64,000 nt of DNA from Streptomyces fumanus (GTDB taxonomy: Bacteria; Actinomycetota; Actinomycetes; Streptomycetales; Streptomycetaceae): assembly GCF_014655295.1 (NCBI RefSeq), contig NZ_BNBI01000016.1, positions 109,107 through 173,106 on the forward strand. The letters are read 5' to 3'. Made by a program: the position numbers and the translations under genes. Position 1 is the stretch's first letter, and the number at the start of each line of letters is the position of its first letter. This document shows positions 37,729 through 46,891 of this stretch, one piece after another. The notes beneath the pieces were generated by a model. The model was not told the origin of the DNA. It made no database searches and was given only the letters and a program-made list of their open reading frames with translations.

Positions 37729-37830
37729 GGGTGCCGGCGGGGGGCCGTCACGCCGAGGCCGTCACACCGGAGCGCGGGCTCGGGTGCCGGCAGGGAGCCG
37801 TCACGCCAGGGCCGTCACGCCGGAGCGCGG
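37729..37830. repeat. 53-bp tandem duplication
   Basis: Two copies, 37729-37781 and 37782-37830, both opening GGGTGCCGGC and ending CGGAGCGCGG, with a few differences. Each holds two direct CCGTCAC units. It fills much of the 279-base gap between the M56 gene and the GntR gene, directly after the M56 stop; nothing else was seen there apart from the small dyad at 37562. Confidence 0.7.
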
Positions 37831-37832
37831 CG

Positions 37833-38771
37833 TCAGGACAGCGCCGTCAGTCCGGGTGCGAAGACGATGAGGAGAGGGAGGAGCGGGACCAGCGCGGCCG
37901 TCGCGGTGGTGAGGGCGCGGTGGCGGGGGCCCAGGCGGGGCTGGGGCTCCAGCAGGCGGTCGACGCGTTCGCCGAGGAGACGGCGGCTGGACGCGCAGGA
38001 CAGGACGCCCCGGTGCTGGTTCAGCTCGATCAGGGCGAGGGCCGTGGTCAGGTGGCCGCAGCGCCGGGAGGCGGTGTCGTCGGCGGCGAGCTCCACCAGG
38101 CGGTGGGTCTGGTCGCAGAAGTGGGCGAAGAGCGGGATACGGGGGAAACCGGTGGCCAGTGCGGTGGACAGGTGGAGTAGCCAGTCGTGGCGGGCGCGGG
38201 CGTGGCCGCGCTCGTGGGTGAGGACGGCGTCGAGCTGGTGGTCGGTGAGGCGCTGCAGGGCACCGGTGGTGACGATGAGCTGGGGCGGGCTGCCCGGCAT
38301 CCACCAGGCGTCCGGGTACTCGTCCTCCAGGACCAGCAGCGGGCCCCGGGCGGCGGGCAGCCCGGCGGGCAGGTCGGGGGCGCGTTCGCGCAGGTGGGTC
38401 CGGGCCTGGCTGCGCCGGCGGCGGGCCTCGACCAGCTCCCGGGCGAGCATGGCGGTCGTCCAGGCGGCACCGCAGGCCAGCAGCAGGGTGAGGGCCGCCG
38501 CCCAGGGCGGACCGGCGGAGAGGTTGTACGCGGCGGTCACCGCGGGCGGCGCCGGGGCGAACAACTGGGCGCGGACGGTGCCGAAGACGGCGGCGGCGCC
38601 GAGCGCCAGGGCCGTCAGACAGCACAGCAGGACCGTGGCGACCAGGCACTGCCACACCCACAGCCCCACCACCGGGTCCCGTTCCGGCCAACTGGCCCGG
38701 GTCAGCGCGCGGGGCACCGGCACGGCGGCGGTCAGGGCGACGACGCTCAGCAGGAGCAGGCAGACGGTCAT
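37833..38771 (-). CDS. M56 family membrane metallopeptidase (BlaR1-like)
   Basis: 312 residues. Helices at about 2-22, 34-60, 85-110 and near the C-terminus; VLTHERGHARARHDWLLHL contains the zinc motif HExxH, and ELAADDTAS the downstream zinc ligand. BlaR1/MecR1-type proteases of this kind usually cleave a BlaI-type repressor encoded just upstream. There is no such repressor here: the next gene upstream is fumarylacetoacetase on the same strand. No sensor domain beyond the protease is present. Confidence 0.88.
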   Translation of the reverse strand: MTVCLLLLSVVALTAAVPVPRALTRASWPERDPVVGLWVWQCLVATVLLCCLTALALGAAAVFGTVRAQLFAPAPPAVTAAYNLSAGPPWAAALTLLLACGAAWTTAMLARELVEARRRRSQARTHLRERAPDLPAGLPAARGPLLVLEDEYPDAWWMPGSPPQLIVTTGALQRLTDHQLDAVLTHERGHARARHDWLLHLSTALATGFPRIPLFAHFCDQTHRLVELAADDTASRRCGHLTTALALIELNQHRGVLSCASSRRLLGERVDRLLEPQPRLGPRHRALTTATAALVPLLPLLIVFAPGLTALS

Positions 38772-38949
38772 GCCACGGGCTCCGGATCCTGGTCGGAAGG
38801 CGGCTCGGCTCTGGGGCGTACGGGCGGGCGGGTGTGCCGCGCACACCACCCGCCGCCAGTATGACGCCGCCGGGGGGTGCGAGTCAGGTGCCGGAGCCCG
38901 TCGGATACGGCACATTCGGCGGCGCCACCCGGGGGCGACCGCCGGGACG

Positions 38950-40161
38950 TCAGCCCGCGACCACCTGGCCCGTCACGTCGCCGAGTCCGACCCGGGTGCC
39001 GTTCGGGCCGGGGGCCCAGGCGGAGAGGGTCACCACGTCGCCGTCCTCCAGGAAGGTCCGCTTGCCGTCGGGGAGTTCGAGCGGATCGCGGCCGTTCCAG
39101 GTCAGCTCCAGCAGGGACCCGCGCTGCCGCTCGGCGGGGCCGCTCACGGTGCCCGAGCCGTACAGGTCGCCGGTGCGCAGGGAGGCGCCGTTGACGGTCA
39201 GGTGGGCCAACTGCTGGGCGGCCGTCCAGTACATGGTGGAGAAGGGCGGCTCGGAGATGACATGACCGTTGACGGCGACGGAGATCCGCAGGTCGTAGCC
39301 GCTGGGCTCCTCGTCGGAGTCGTCCAGGTACGGCAGCAGCGGGTGGGTCCGCTCCGGGGGCGCGACCCGCGCGTCCTCCAGGGCGTCCAGCGGAGTGATC
39401 CACGCGGAGACGGAGGTGGCGAAGGACTTGCCGAGGAACGGGCCGAGGGGGACGTACTCCCACGCCTGGATGTCCCGCGCGGACCAGTCGTTGAGCAGGC
39501 AGAGGCCGAACACGTGCTCGCGCCAGTCGGCGAGCGCCACCGGCCGGCCGAGCCCGGAGGGCACACCGACGACGAAACCGACCTCGGCCTCGATGTCCAG
39601 CCGGACGGACGGCCCGAAGACGGGCGCGGCGTCGGTGGGAGCCTTGCGCTGCCCGCAGGGGCGTACGACGTCCGTGCCGGAGACCACCACCGTGCCGGAG
39701 CGGCCGTGGTAGCCGATCGGGAGGTGCTTCCAGTTCGGCGTCAGGGAGTCGGCGGCGTCGGGGCGGAAGATCCGGCCGACGTTCCGGGCGTGGTTCTCGG
39801 AGGCGTAGAAGTCGACGTAGTCGGCGACCTCGAAGGGCAGGTGCAGGGTGACCGAGGACAGGGGGTGGAACAGCGGTTCGAGGGTCGCGCGGTGGGAGGG
39901 GACCGTCACCCAGGCCGTCAGCGCGCGCCGGACGTCGGACCAGGCGGTGCGCCCGGCCGCCAGCAGCGGGTTGAGGTTCTCGTGCGCGAGCAGGGAGGCG
40001 TACGGCGATCCGAGGGCGTGGGCCGCCGCGCCGGCGTCGAGGACGTGGTCACCGAGCCGGACGCCCACCCTCCGCTCCGGCGAGCCGGGGTGCGAGAACA
40101 CGCCGTACGGAAGGTTGTGCGGGCCGAAGGGGTCGCCCTCGGGGACATCGAAGGGGGGCAT
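38950..40161 (-). CDS. fahA: Fumarylacetoacetase
   Basis: 403 residues, full-length FAH. An N-terminal SH3-like domain is followed by the FAH barrel with YVDFYASENHARNVGRIFRP, LPIGYHGRSGT, DIEAEVGFVVG (metal-binding acidic residues) and NDWSARDIQAWEYVPLGPFLGK. It hydrolyses fumarylacetoacetate to fumarate and acetoacetate, the last step of tyrosine/homogentisate breakdown, in the cytoplasm. No other tyrosine-degradation gene is nearby. The symbol is given by family. Confidence 0.94.
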   Translation of the reverse strand: MPPFDVPEGDPFGPHNLPYGVFSHPGSPERRVGVRLGDHVLDAGAAAHALGSPYASLLAHENLNPLLAAGRTAWSDVRRALTAWVTVPSHRATLEPLFHPLSSVTLHLPFEVADYVDFYASENHARNVGRIFRPDAADSLTPNWKHLPIGYHGRSGTVVVSGTDVVRPCGQRKAPTDAAPVFGPSVRLDIEAEVGFVVGVPSGLGRPVALADWREHVFGLCLLNDWSARDIQAWEYVPLGPFLGKSFATSVSAWITPLDALEDARVAPPERTHPLLPYLDDSDEEPSGYDLRISVAVNGHVISEPPFSTMYWTAAQQLAHLTVNGASLRTGDLYGSGTVSGPAERQRGSLLELTWNGRDPLELPDGKRTFLEDGDVVTLSAWAPGPNGTRVGLGDVTGQVVAG

Positions 40162-40541
40162 CGGGTGCTGCCTCGCTTTCGTGTTCGCCGGGTGCGCGGA
40201 CGCGCCGCCCGGGCCACGCGTTCCATGGCCGGGCCACACGTTACGGCCGCGGCGGCGGTCTTGGGCAGAGCACGCGGGGGCGGGGCGGGAAGGGAACGGG
40301 AGGGGCCGGAGCGGGGCGGGACCGGCGGGTGGCGCTCCGCTTCCGCTTGTGCGCGGGGAGGTTGTCCACAGGCCGATCCGCAATCTTGACGGAGCGGTGC
40401 GAACAGGAAGACTCTGGGCGGGTGCCGGAAGACCTCGGGGAGGGGGTTTCCCAGGGCACATCAGGGGGGCGGATGGCCAGTGGGGAGGCCGGTCCGGGCC
40501 GGACGGGGTCCGCTTCGCGGTCGGCGCGGCCGGAAGAGACC
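40162..40541. other. Divergent intergenic region, fahA / polysaccharide operon
   Basis: About 380 bases. A TTGACG box at 40386-40391 with a weak GACTCT 18 bases later at 40410-40415 may be the promoter of the polysaccharide operon. In-frame GTG 40422 and ATG 40473 could extend the aminotransferase, but third-position GC drops in this stretch, suggesting it is leader. Nothing else was seen. Confidence 0.4.
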
Positions 40542-42041
40542 ATGCGGGAGCGACTCGGCCGGGAGTGCGTGTACGTACCGTCGTGCCGGTTCGGCCTGTA
40601 CGTGGCACTGCGGCACTGGTGCCCGCCGGGCGGCCGGGTGCTGATGTCGCCGGTCAACGACGACGTCATCCTCTTCGTCGTGCTCGCGGCCGGGCTGCGG
40701 CCCGTGCAGGCGCCGCTGAACCCGTGGGACGGCTCCCTCGACATCGACGCCGTCCCCGAGGAGACCTGGGGCACGCTCTCCGCCGTCCTGACGACCAATC
40801 TGTACGGGAACCCGGACCCGGCGCCCCGGCTGCGGGCGCGCTGCGACGCGTCGGGCATCCCGCTCTTCGAGGACGCGGCGCACGCCATCGGCGGCGAGGT
40901 CGGCGGCCGGCCGGTCGGGGCCTGGGGCGACGCCTCCGTCTTCAGCCTGTCCAAGCACGTCGGCGCCCGGACCGGGGGCATCCTCGCCCTGGCCGACCCG
41001 GGACTGCGCGACACCCTGGCCGCGTCCTGCGAGGAACTCCTGGCCCCGCGCCGGACCACGGCCGAACTCGCCTACGCGGTACGGCCGTACGCCGAGGCGG
41101 CGGTCCGGGCACTGCAACTGCGGCGGGCCGCCCGGGCGACCCTGCGGCTGCTGGGCCTGGCGGACCGCGAGGGGATCCGGATGCCGCTGCGCCCGCGCGA
41201 ACTGGCCCGGGCGGTCGCCGCCGCCCCGGACCTCACCGCGTACGACCCCTGGGTACGGGTCGACCTGCACGACTACCGGCTGCGCTCGGGCCGGTTCCGG
41301 CTCAGCCGCGTCAGCCGCCGGCTCGACCGGCTGGACGAGGTCCTCGCCGCCTGCCGCGCCGGTACGGAGCTGCTCCAGGCGACGCGCTGGGCGGGGCCCC
41401 GGCCGCCGGGCGGCACCCGGCCGCTGTTCCGGGTGCCGCTGCTGGTGGCGGACCGGGAAGCGGCGGCCGCCGCCCTGTCCCGCCGTGGCGTCGACGTCGG
41501 ATACCTGTACGACCCGCCGCTGGACGACTACGCGCGCGCCGAGTTCACCGACCCCTCGCCCGCGCCCGAGGCGGCACGCTGGTTCGCGCGGCACGCGCTG
41601 CCCGTGGACCCCCTGCGCGCCCGCACGGCGATCCGGGCCCTTGAGGAGGCCGACGTACGGCCCGCCGAGTGGCCTACGGGTCCGCACCGGTCGGCGGGTC
41701 CGCACCCGTTGGCGGCCCCACGCTCGTCGGCGGGCCCGGACCGGTCGGCGGGCCCGGACCGGTCGGCGGGCCCGGACCGGTCGGCGGGCCCGGACCGGTC
41801 GGCGGGCCCGGACCGGTCGGCGGACCCGCGCCGGTCGGCGGGCCCGGACCGGTCAGCGGACCCGGACCGGTCGGCGGGTCCGCACCCGTTGGCGGCCCCA
41901 CGCTCGTCGGCGGACCCGGACCGGTCGGCGGGCCCGGACCGGTCGGCGGACCCGGACCGGCCGGCGGACCCGCGCCCGTCGGTGGACCCGCACCGTTCGG
42001 CCGCGGCGTGGCGGGAAGGGCGGGGGCCGGCGGGTGGCTGA
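40542..42041 (+). CDS. DegT/DnrJ/EryC1/StrS aminotransferase with repetitive tail
   Basis: 499 residues from ATG 40542 (GGAAGAG before it). Fold-type I PLP enzyme: LTTNLYGNP, FEDAAHAIGG (Asp stacking under PLP) and FSLSKHVGARTGG, whose Lys should carry PLP. DegT enzymes usually aminate nucleotide keto-sugars, which fits the glycan genes after it; sugar specificity cannot be read. The enzyme proper ends near residue 378; the last 110 residues are 18 copies of a hexapeptide of the type GPDRSA, encoded by 18-bp repeats. First gene of a plus-strand operon; its stop lies 8 bases inside the flippase gene. Confidence 0.88.
   Translation: MRERLGRECVYVPSCRFGLYVALRHWCPPGGRVLMSPVNDDVILFVVLAAGLRPVQAPLNPWDGSLDIDAVPEETWGTLSAVLTTNLYGNPDPAPRLRARCDASGIPLFEDAAHAIGGEVGGRPVGAWGDASVFSLSKHVGARTGGILALADPGLRDTLAASCEELLAPRRTTAELAYAVRPYAEAAVRALQLRRAARATLRLLGLADREGIRMPLRPRELARAVAAAPDLTAYDPWVRVDLHDYRLRSGRFRLSRVSRRLDRLDEVLAACRAGTELLQATRWAGPRPPGGTRPLFRVPLLVADREAAAAALSRRGVDVGYLYDPPLDDYARAEFTDPSPAPEAARWFARHALPVDPLRARTAIRALEEADVRPAEWPTGPHRSAGPHPLAAPRSSAGPDRSAGPDRSAGPDRSAGPDRSAGPDRSADPRRSAGPDRSADPDRSAGPHPLAAPRSSADPDRSAGPDRSADPDRPADPRPSVDPHRSAAAWREGRGPAGG
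41678..42007 (+). repeat. 18-bp tandem repeat, about 18 copies, in frame
   Basis: Unit GGCCCGGACCGGTCGGCG and variants, coding for GPDRSA, DPDRSA, GPHPLA, APRSSA and similar. The pair GPHPLA-APRSSA occurs as copies 2-3 and again as copies 12-13, exactly 180 bp apart, so a ten-unit block was probably duplicated. No spacers: this is not a CRISPR. Confidence 0.95.
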
Positions 42042-44400
42042 GACGCGGGTGCGGGGAGGCGCCGCCGCCGCCGCCGCCGACGACGACGGCGGCGGCGCCG
42101 GGCGTCCGGCGGACGGACCCGGCTCCGGCTCCGGCTCCGGTTCCGACTCGCTGTTCAAGAACGCCTACTTCCTCATGCTGAGCACCGGCGTCTCCGCCGT
42201 CCTCGGCCTCGGCTTCTGGCTGATGGCCGCCCGCTACTACTCGGAGGACGCGGTCGGCCAGGGCTCCGCGGCGATCGCGGCGATGCGGCTGCTGGCCAGC
42301 ATCACGGCGACGACGATGATCGGCGCCGTCGTCCGCTTCGTACCCCGGGCCGGCCGCGCGACCGGGACCCTCGTGTGGCGGGCCTACGCGGCCAGTTCCG
42401 TGGTCGTCGCCCTGGCCGCCGGGATCTTCCTGCTCACCCTCGACCGGTGGGGATCGTCGTACGCACCGCTGGGCGCCCCGGCGGCGGGGACGCTGTTCGT
42501 CGCGGCGTGCGTGGCGTGGGCGCTGCTCACCCTCCAGGACGGGGTGCTGACCGGCCTGCGCAAGGCCGAGTGGGTACCGGTCGGCAACGCGGTGTTCTCG
42601 GTCGGCAAACTCGTCCTGCTCCTCGTCCTCGCCACCGTCCTGCCCGTCCTCGGCATCTTCGTCTCCTGGGCCGTGGCCATCGCCTTCTCCACCCTGCCGC
42701 TCGGCTGGCTGATCTTCCGCCGGCTGATCCCGCGCCAGGCCGCCCAGGACCGCGACGTGCGGCCGCCCGGGGCCCGCGAGATGGGCCGCTTCCTGGCGGG
42801 GGACTCGCTGGGGGCGCTGTTCAGCCTGGCGATGATCAACCTGCTGCCGGTGATGGTCGCCGTCAACTTCACCGCCGCCGAGAACGGCTACTTCTACGTG
42901 GCGTACACCGTCGGCGGCACGATGGAGTTCCTGGCCATCAACATGGCCTCCTCGCTCACCGCGCACGCCTCGCACGACCCCCGCCGCCTCGCCGACGGGG
43001 TGCGCGGGGCGCTGCGCCGCATGACCGTGCTGCTGGTCCCGGTGGTCCTCGTCCTGGTGCTCTTCGCGCCGTGGATCCTCGCCCCGTTCGACGAGGACTA
43101 CGCCACGCACGGCGCCACGGTGCTGCGGCTGCTCGCCCTCGGCGCGCTGCCCAGGATCGTCGTCGAGCTGTACATAGGGGTGCTGCGCGTGCAGGGCCGG
43201 ACCGGGGTGCTCGCCGCCGTCCAGGGCGCCATGTGCGCGCTGGTCCTGAGCGGCGCCGCCCTGCTGTTCACGCCGGCCGGGATCGCGGGCGCCGGCTGGG
43301 CGGTGCTGGGCGGCATGACGGTGGTCGCCGCCGGTTGCGTCCCCGGCCTGCGCGCGGCACTGCGCGGCACGGGCGCCCCCGGCACCCCCGGCACCCCCGG
43401 CGCCGGGACGGCGGGCGGCGACGGGCGGACCGGCCCCCCTGCCTACGGCACCCGCTGGGCGCGGCTGAACGCCACCGCCGGGTACGGCACCAACTGGGCC
43501 CGCCGGGCCGCGTACGAACAGGGCCGGGCCGGCGGTCGGCCGCGCGACGGGACGGACGGACCGGACCAGGACACCGTCGCCCTGTTCATCGGGCGGCCCG
43601 GATACGAACGGGAGGCCCTGGAGGCGGACACCCTCGCGCTGATCGTCCGCCCGCAGCGGCCCGGCACCCCGGCCGCGGTCGACCGCACCGGCCCGGCCCC
43701 GACCGGCCCGGCCCCGACCGGCCCGGCCCGGTCCGAGGAAGAGGAGCCACAGGAGCGTCCACTACGGACCGCCCTGTGGGCGCTGCTCGCCGCCGCCACC
43801 GCGGTGTACTGGACGGCGATCGCCGGACTGCCCTGGCTGGACGGCCCGTCCGACGCCGTACTCACCGGCCGCACGCTGCTGGAAGGGCTGCCCCCCGCCG
43901 CGCTCGTCGCCGGGGGCGTGCTGCTCGTGGTGTTCGTCGCGGCGGTGACCCTCTGCGCCCGGCCCGAACCCTGGCTGCCCGGCGCCGCGCTGGGCTCCGC
44001 CCTGATCGCGCTGTACGCGGCACCGCTCGCCCTCGGCCGGGAACCACGGCCGGTGGGCGGGACGTTGTACGCGCGGACGGCCCGATCTCTCGCGGAGACG
44101 GTCGGGCTGGACGGGCCCGAGGCGGTGCTGCGGTGGGCGCCGACCGTGTGCCAGTTGCTGTGCCTGGTGCCGCTGTGGCTGCTGCTCGGGTCCCTGGGCG
44201 ACCGGGTGCCGTGGCCGGGGCGCTGGGGGGTGCTGTATCTCGTCGCGGTGGGCGGCTGGGTGTGGCGGCAGGCACTCGCGCCGGTCGCGGCGCCCCTCCT
44301 GCTGCTGCTCACCGTGCTCGCCCTGCTCGCCGTGTTCGTCTCACTGCTGTCACGGCGCCGCCCCGCACCGACACGCCAAACCGAAGCCGACACCAGATAG
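42034..44400 (+). CDS. Polysaccharide flippase with second membrane domain
   Basis: 788 residues from GTG 42034. After an Ala/Gly/Asp-rich start, residues about 35-450 form a 12-helix Wzx/MATE-like flippase (LFKNAYFLMLSTGVSAVLGLG; LPVMVAVNFTAAENGYFYVAY). A Gly/Pro/Thr linker of about 130 residues follows, then about six more helices (580-775) with no family I recognise. Flippases move lipid-linked sugars across the membrane; the added domain is unusual and may be a partner subunit fused on. It lies between the aminotransferase (8-base overlap) and the polymerase-like gene (30 bases away). Confidence 0.87.
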   Translation: MAETRVRGGAAAAAADDDGGGAGRPADGPGSGSGSGSDSLFKNAYFLMLSTGVSAVLGLGFWLMAARYYSEDAVGQGSAAIAAMRLLASITATTMIGAVVRFVPRAGRATGTLVWRAYAASSVVVALAAGIFLLTLDRWGSSYAPLGAPAAGTLFVAACVAWALLTLQDGVLTGLRKAEWVPVGNAVFSVGKLVLLLVLATVLPVLGIFVSWAVAIAFSTLPLGWLIFRRLIPRQAAQDRDVRPPGAREMGRFLAGDSLGALFSLAMINLLPVMVAVNFTAAENGYFYVAYTVGGTMEFLAINMASSLTAHASHDPRRLADGVRGALRRMTVLLVPVVLVLVLFAPWILAPFDEDYATHGATVLRLLALGALPRIVVELYIGVLRVQGRTGVLAAVQGAMCALVLSGAALLFTPAGIAGAGWAVLGGMTVVAAGCVPGLRAALRGTGAPGTPGTPGAGTAGGDGRTGPPAYGTRWARLNATAGYGTNWARRAAYEQGRAGGRPRDGTDGPDQDTVALFIGRPGYEREALEADTLALIVRPQRPGTPAAVDRTGPAPTGPAPTGPARSEEEEPQERPLRTALWALLAAATAVYWTAIAGLPWLDGPSDAVLTGRTLLEGLPPAALVAGGVLLVVFVAAVTLCARPEPWLPGAALGSALIALYAAPLALGREPRPVGGTLYARTARSLAETVGLDGPEAVLRWAPTVCQLLCLVPLWLLLGSLGDRVPWPGRWGVLYLVAVGGWVWRQALAPVAAPLLLLLTVLALLAVFVSLLSRRRPAPTRQTEADTR

Positions 44401-44430
44401 CGCAGTGCCGAACGGCAGGGGGGAACCGTC

Positions 44431-46431
44431 GTGCGTCCGCCAGCAACTCCGCGGGGGAGAGCCGCACCAGAGCCCGCGCCCGCGCCCGCACCGCGCACGG
44501 CGGACGGAGAACCGGACGTGACGGACCTCGCCGACCTCCCGCCCGTCCGGCTCGCCCACCACCTGGCCCTCGCCCGGCCCGCCCTGCCGTTGCTGGCCGC
44601 GCTCGCGCTGTGGGCGTACGCGCTGCGCCACACCGATGTCTCCGACCTGGACGACTTCGGCCTGGTCAGCGCGGTGCACCCGGCCTTCTGGGCCGGACTG
44701 GTCACGCTGACCGCAGGCTTCTGGTGCATCGTCCGCGCCCCGAAGCGCCGGCAGGGCTGGTCGCTGGCGTACGTCATCGGGCTGCTGCTGATGGAGCGGG
44801 CCACCCAGGCGCTGCTGTACCCGACCCCGCTGTACTCGTGGGCGTGGAAGCACGACGCCGTCGTCGACCACCTGCTGACCCACGGCGGATTCCGCACCGA
44901 GGCGCAACTCGGCGACCTGGCCGTCTACGACCAGTGGCCGGGCTTCTTCGCCGCCCAGGCCGCGCTGGTGCGGCTGCTCGGTGTGGACGACACGGCGGTG
45001 TACATGGCGTGGTGGCCGCTGGTCTCCAGCCTGTTGCTGCTGGTCCCGCTGCTGCTGATCTACCGCACGTTCACCACGGACCGGCGGATGATCTGGACGG
45101 CGGTCTGGCTGTTCTACGTCGCCAACTGGGTCGGCCAGGACTACTTCTCACCGCAGTCCGTCGCCTTCGTGCTGCACGTGGGCGTCCTGGCCGTCGTGCT
45201 GCGCCGGTACGGCGGGCGGCGCGGCGGGCACGGGCCCGGATACCGGCACGGGCCCGAGTGCGGATACGGGTACGGGCGGCAGCGGCCGGCGGTCTGGACG
45301 GTGCTGCTGACGCTGCTGGTCACGACCATCGTCGTCGCCCACCAACTGACCCCCGGCATGCTGGTCGTCTCCCTGCTCGCCCTGTGTCTGACCCGCCGCT
45401 ACCGCGACTGGGTGCCGGTGGCCGCGACGGTCGTGATCTTCCTGGCCTGGTGTCTCACGGCGGCGCTGCCCTTCCTGTCCGCCGCGATGCCCGACATGAT
45501 CCGTTCCGTCGGCGATGTCGGCGGCAACGTGGAGGCGGGGTACGGGACCACCCCGACCGGCACCGGAGCGATCGCGGCCTCCTGGGCGGCCCGGCTGCTG
45601 TCGGGGTCGGTGCTGCTGCTCGCGGGGCTGGGGGTGCTGCGCCAGCCGGTGCTGCGGTACCGGGCGCTGCCGTTGCTGCTGGTGGCGGCGGCCCCGTTGC
45701 CGATGTTCGGGGCGAGCAGCTACGGCAGCGAGATGATCTTCCGGGTGCTGATGTTCATGCTGCCCGGTGCGGCCTTCTTCGCCGCCGCCGCGCTGCTGCC
45801 CAAGGTACGCACCCTGGCCGCCGACCTCGCCGACCTCGCCGCCGAGGAGGCCACCGCCCGCCGACGGCGCATCCGGCCCGTCCGGCCCGTCCGCCCCACC
45901 CGGCCCGTCCGGCCCATCCGCTCCACCCGGCTCCTGACGGCCAGGCTCCGGCCCGGTATCTGGGCGCCGCCGCTCGCGCTGCTCGCCGGGACGCTCGCGT
46001 TCGTGCCGGCCTACTCCGGCAAGGACCGCATCAGCTACTTCCCCCCGCAGGAAGTGGCCCTGGTCCGGCACCTGTTCGAGCAGGCGCCCGACGGCTCCCT
46101 CGTCGTCGCCGCCAACCGGAACTACCCGCTGGCCTACGACGCGTACTGGAGAGTCGACCACTACTGGTTCCTCGACGACGGCCGCGCGCACGTCGACCGG
46201 ATCGTGCGCAGCCCGGCCGCCACCCTGGCCCGGGACATGGCCGGCGTCGCACCACCCGGCCGCGCCTATCTGCTGCTCACCCGGGGCCAGGTGGCCGACT
46301 CGGAGATGAACGGCCAGCTCGACGCCGCCCGGCTGGACCGCATCCGCGGATCGGTGGCCGCCTCACCGAGATTCCGCCTGATCGCCGAGAACGACGCCGG
46401 GGTGCTCTACGTCCTGAGACCGGCGAGCTGA
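44431..46431 (+). CDS. Multi-spanning membrane protein, likely glycan polymerase or glycosyltransferase
   Basis: 666 residues: about twelve helices (45-470) and an extracytoplasmic C-terminal domain (about 520-666). No catalytic motif is certain. The layout (many helices, a periplasm-side HDAVVDHLLTHGGFRTE loop and an outer C-terminal domain) resembles Wzy-type polymerases and GT-C enzymes that use lipid-linked sugars. Position between flippase and GH26 supports that. A Lys/Arg-Pro tract near 480 (repeated RPVRP) is cytoplasmic. GTG 44431 is used; GTG 44518 with GGAGAA before it is a strong alternative. Confidence 0.75.
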   Translation: MRPPATPRGRAAPEPAPAPAPRTADGEPDVTDLADLPPVRLAHHLALARPALPLLAALALWAYALRHTDVSDLDDFGLVSAVHPAFWAGLVTLTAGFWCIVRAPKRRQGWSLAYVIGLLLMERATQALLYPTPLYSWAWKHDAVVDHLLTHGGFRTEAQLGDLAVYDQWPGFFAAQAALVRLLGVDDTAVYMAWWPLVSSLLLLVPLLLIYRTFTTDRRMIWTAVWLFYVANWVGQDYFSPQSVAFVLHVGVLAVVLRRYGGRRGGHGPGYRHGPECGYGYGRQRPAVWTVLLTLLVTTIVVAHQLTPGMLVVSLLALCLTRRYRDWVPVAATVVIFLAWCLTAALPFLSAAMPDMIRSVGDVGGNVEAGYGTTPTGTGAIAASWAARLLSGSVLLLAGLGVLRQPVLRYRALPLLLVAAAPLPMFGASSYGSEMIFRVLMFMLPGAAFFAAAALLPKVRTLAADLADLAAEEATARRRRIRPVRPVRPTRPVRPIRSTRLLTARLRPGIWAPPLALLAGTLAFVPAYSGKDRISYFPPQEVALVRHLFEQAPDGSLVVAANRNYPLAYDAYWRVDHYWFLDDGRAHVDRIVRSPAATLARDMAGVAPPGRAYLLLTRGQVADSEMNGQLDAARLDRIRGSVAASPRFRLIAENDAGVLYVLRPAS

Positions 46432-46447
46432 CGAGGGGAGCCGAGCG

Positions 46448-46891
46448 ATGCTGACACCGCAGGAGCTGGTGGTCCGGATGATGCCCCCGTTCGGCGGCTG
46501 GCTGGCACTGGCCGCCCTCGCCCTGCCCGGCGGTTCGCCGCTGCGCGGCGCGGCGGTCGTCGCCTTCCTGGCCGCCGGCCCCGGCGCCGCGCTGACCGGA
46601 GTCTGCGGCCCGGCGCTGCGGTCGCGGCCCGCCGAGGGCCCGGTCGCGCGCCCGGACGCGGCGTTCGAACGCCAGTCGGACCTGCTGGAACGGGCGATGC
46701 TGGCCGTGCTGCTGAGCATCTGCGCCGTCATGCTCGTCTCGACGGTGCTGCTCGCCGTCCATGCCTTCAGCGGCGAGCGGGTCCTGCTGGTCCTCACCCT
46801 GCTGACCACGCTCGCCGCGTGCAGCCCCCGCCTGCGCACGCCGCCGACACAAAGGCCGAAACCGAGGACACGGAAGGGTTCCGCTCCGTGA
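46448..46891 (+). CDS. Small membrane protein of the polysaccharide operon
   Basis: 147 residues, ATG 46448 with GAGGGGAGCCGAGCG before it. Three or four hydrophobic helices (about 17-32, 34-55, 80-105, 108-125) and a basic, Pro-rich tail. No domain recognised. Sixteen bases after the polymerase-like gene; its stop overlaps the GH26-like gene (GTGA), so it is part of the operon. Confidence 0.7.
   Translation: MLTPQELVVRMMPPFGGWLALAALALPGGSPLRGAAVVAFLAAGPGAALTGVCGPALRSRPAEGPVARPDAAFERQSDLLERAMLAVLLSICAVMLVSTVLLAVHAFSGERVLLVLTLLTTLAACSPRLRTPPTQRPKPRTRKGSAP

Noticed and set aside
38772..38949. Missing BlaI-type repressor gene next to the M56 protease
   Set aside because: The gap is only 178 bases, and no helix-turn-helix protein is encoded on either strand.
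40329..40541. Longer N-terminus for the aminotransferase
   Set aside because: In-frame starts exist, but third-position GC falls and the conserved fold begins right after ATG 40542.
41678..42007. CRISPR array
   Set aside because: Copies abut without spacers, the unit is 18 bp and stays in frame with the aminotransferase.
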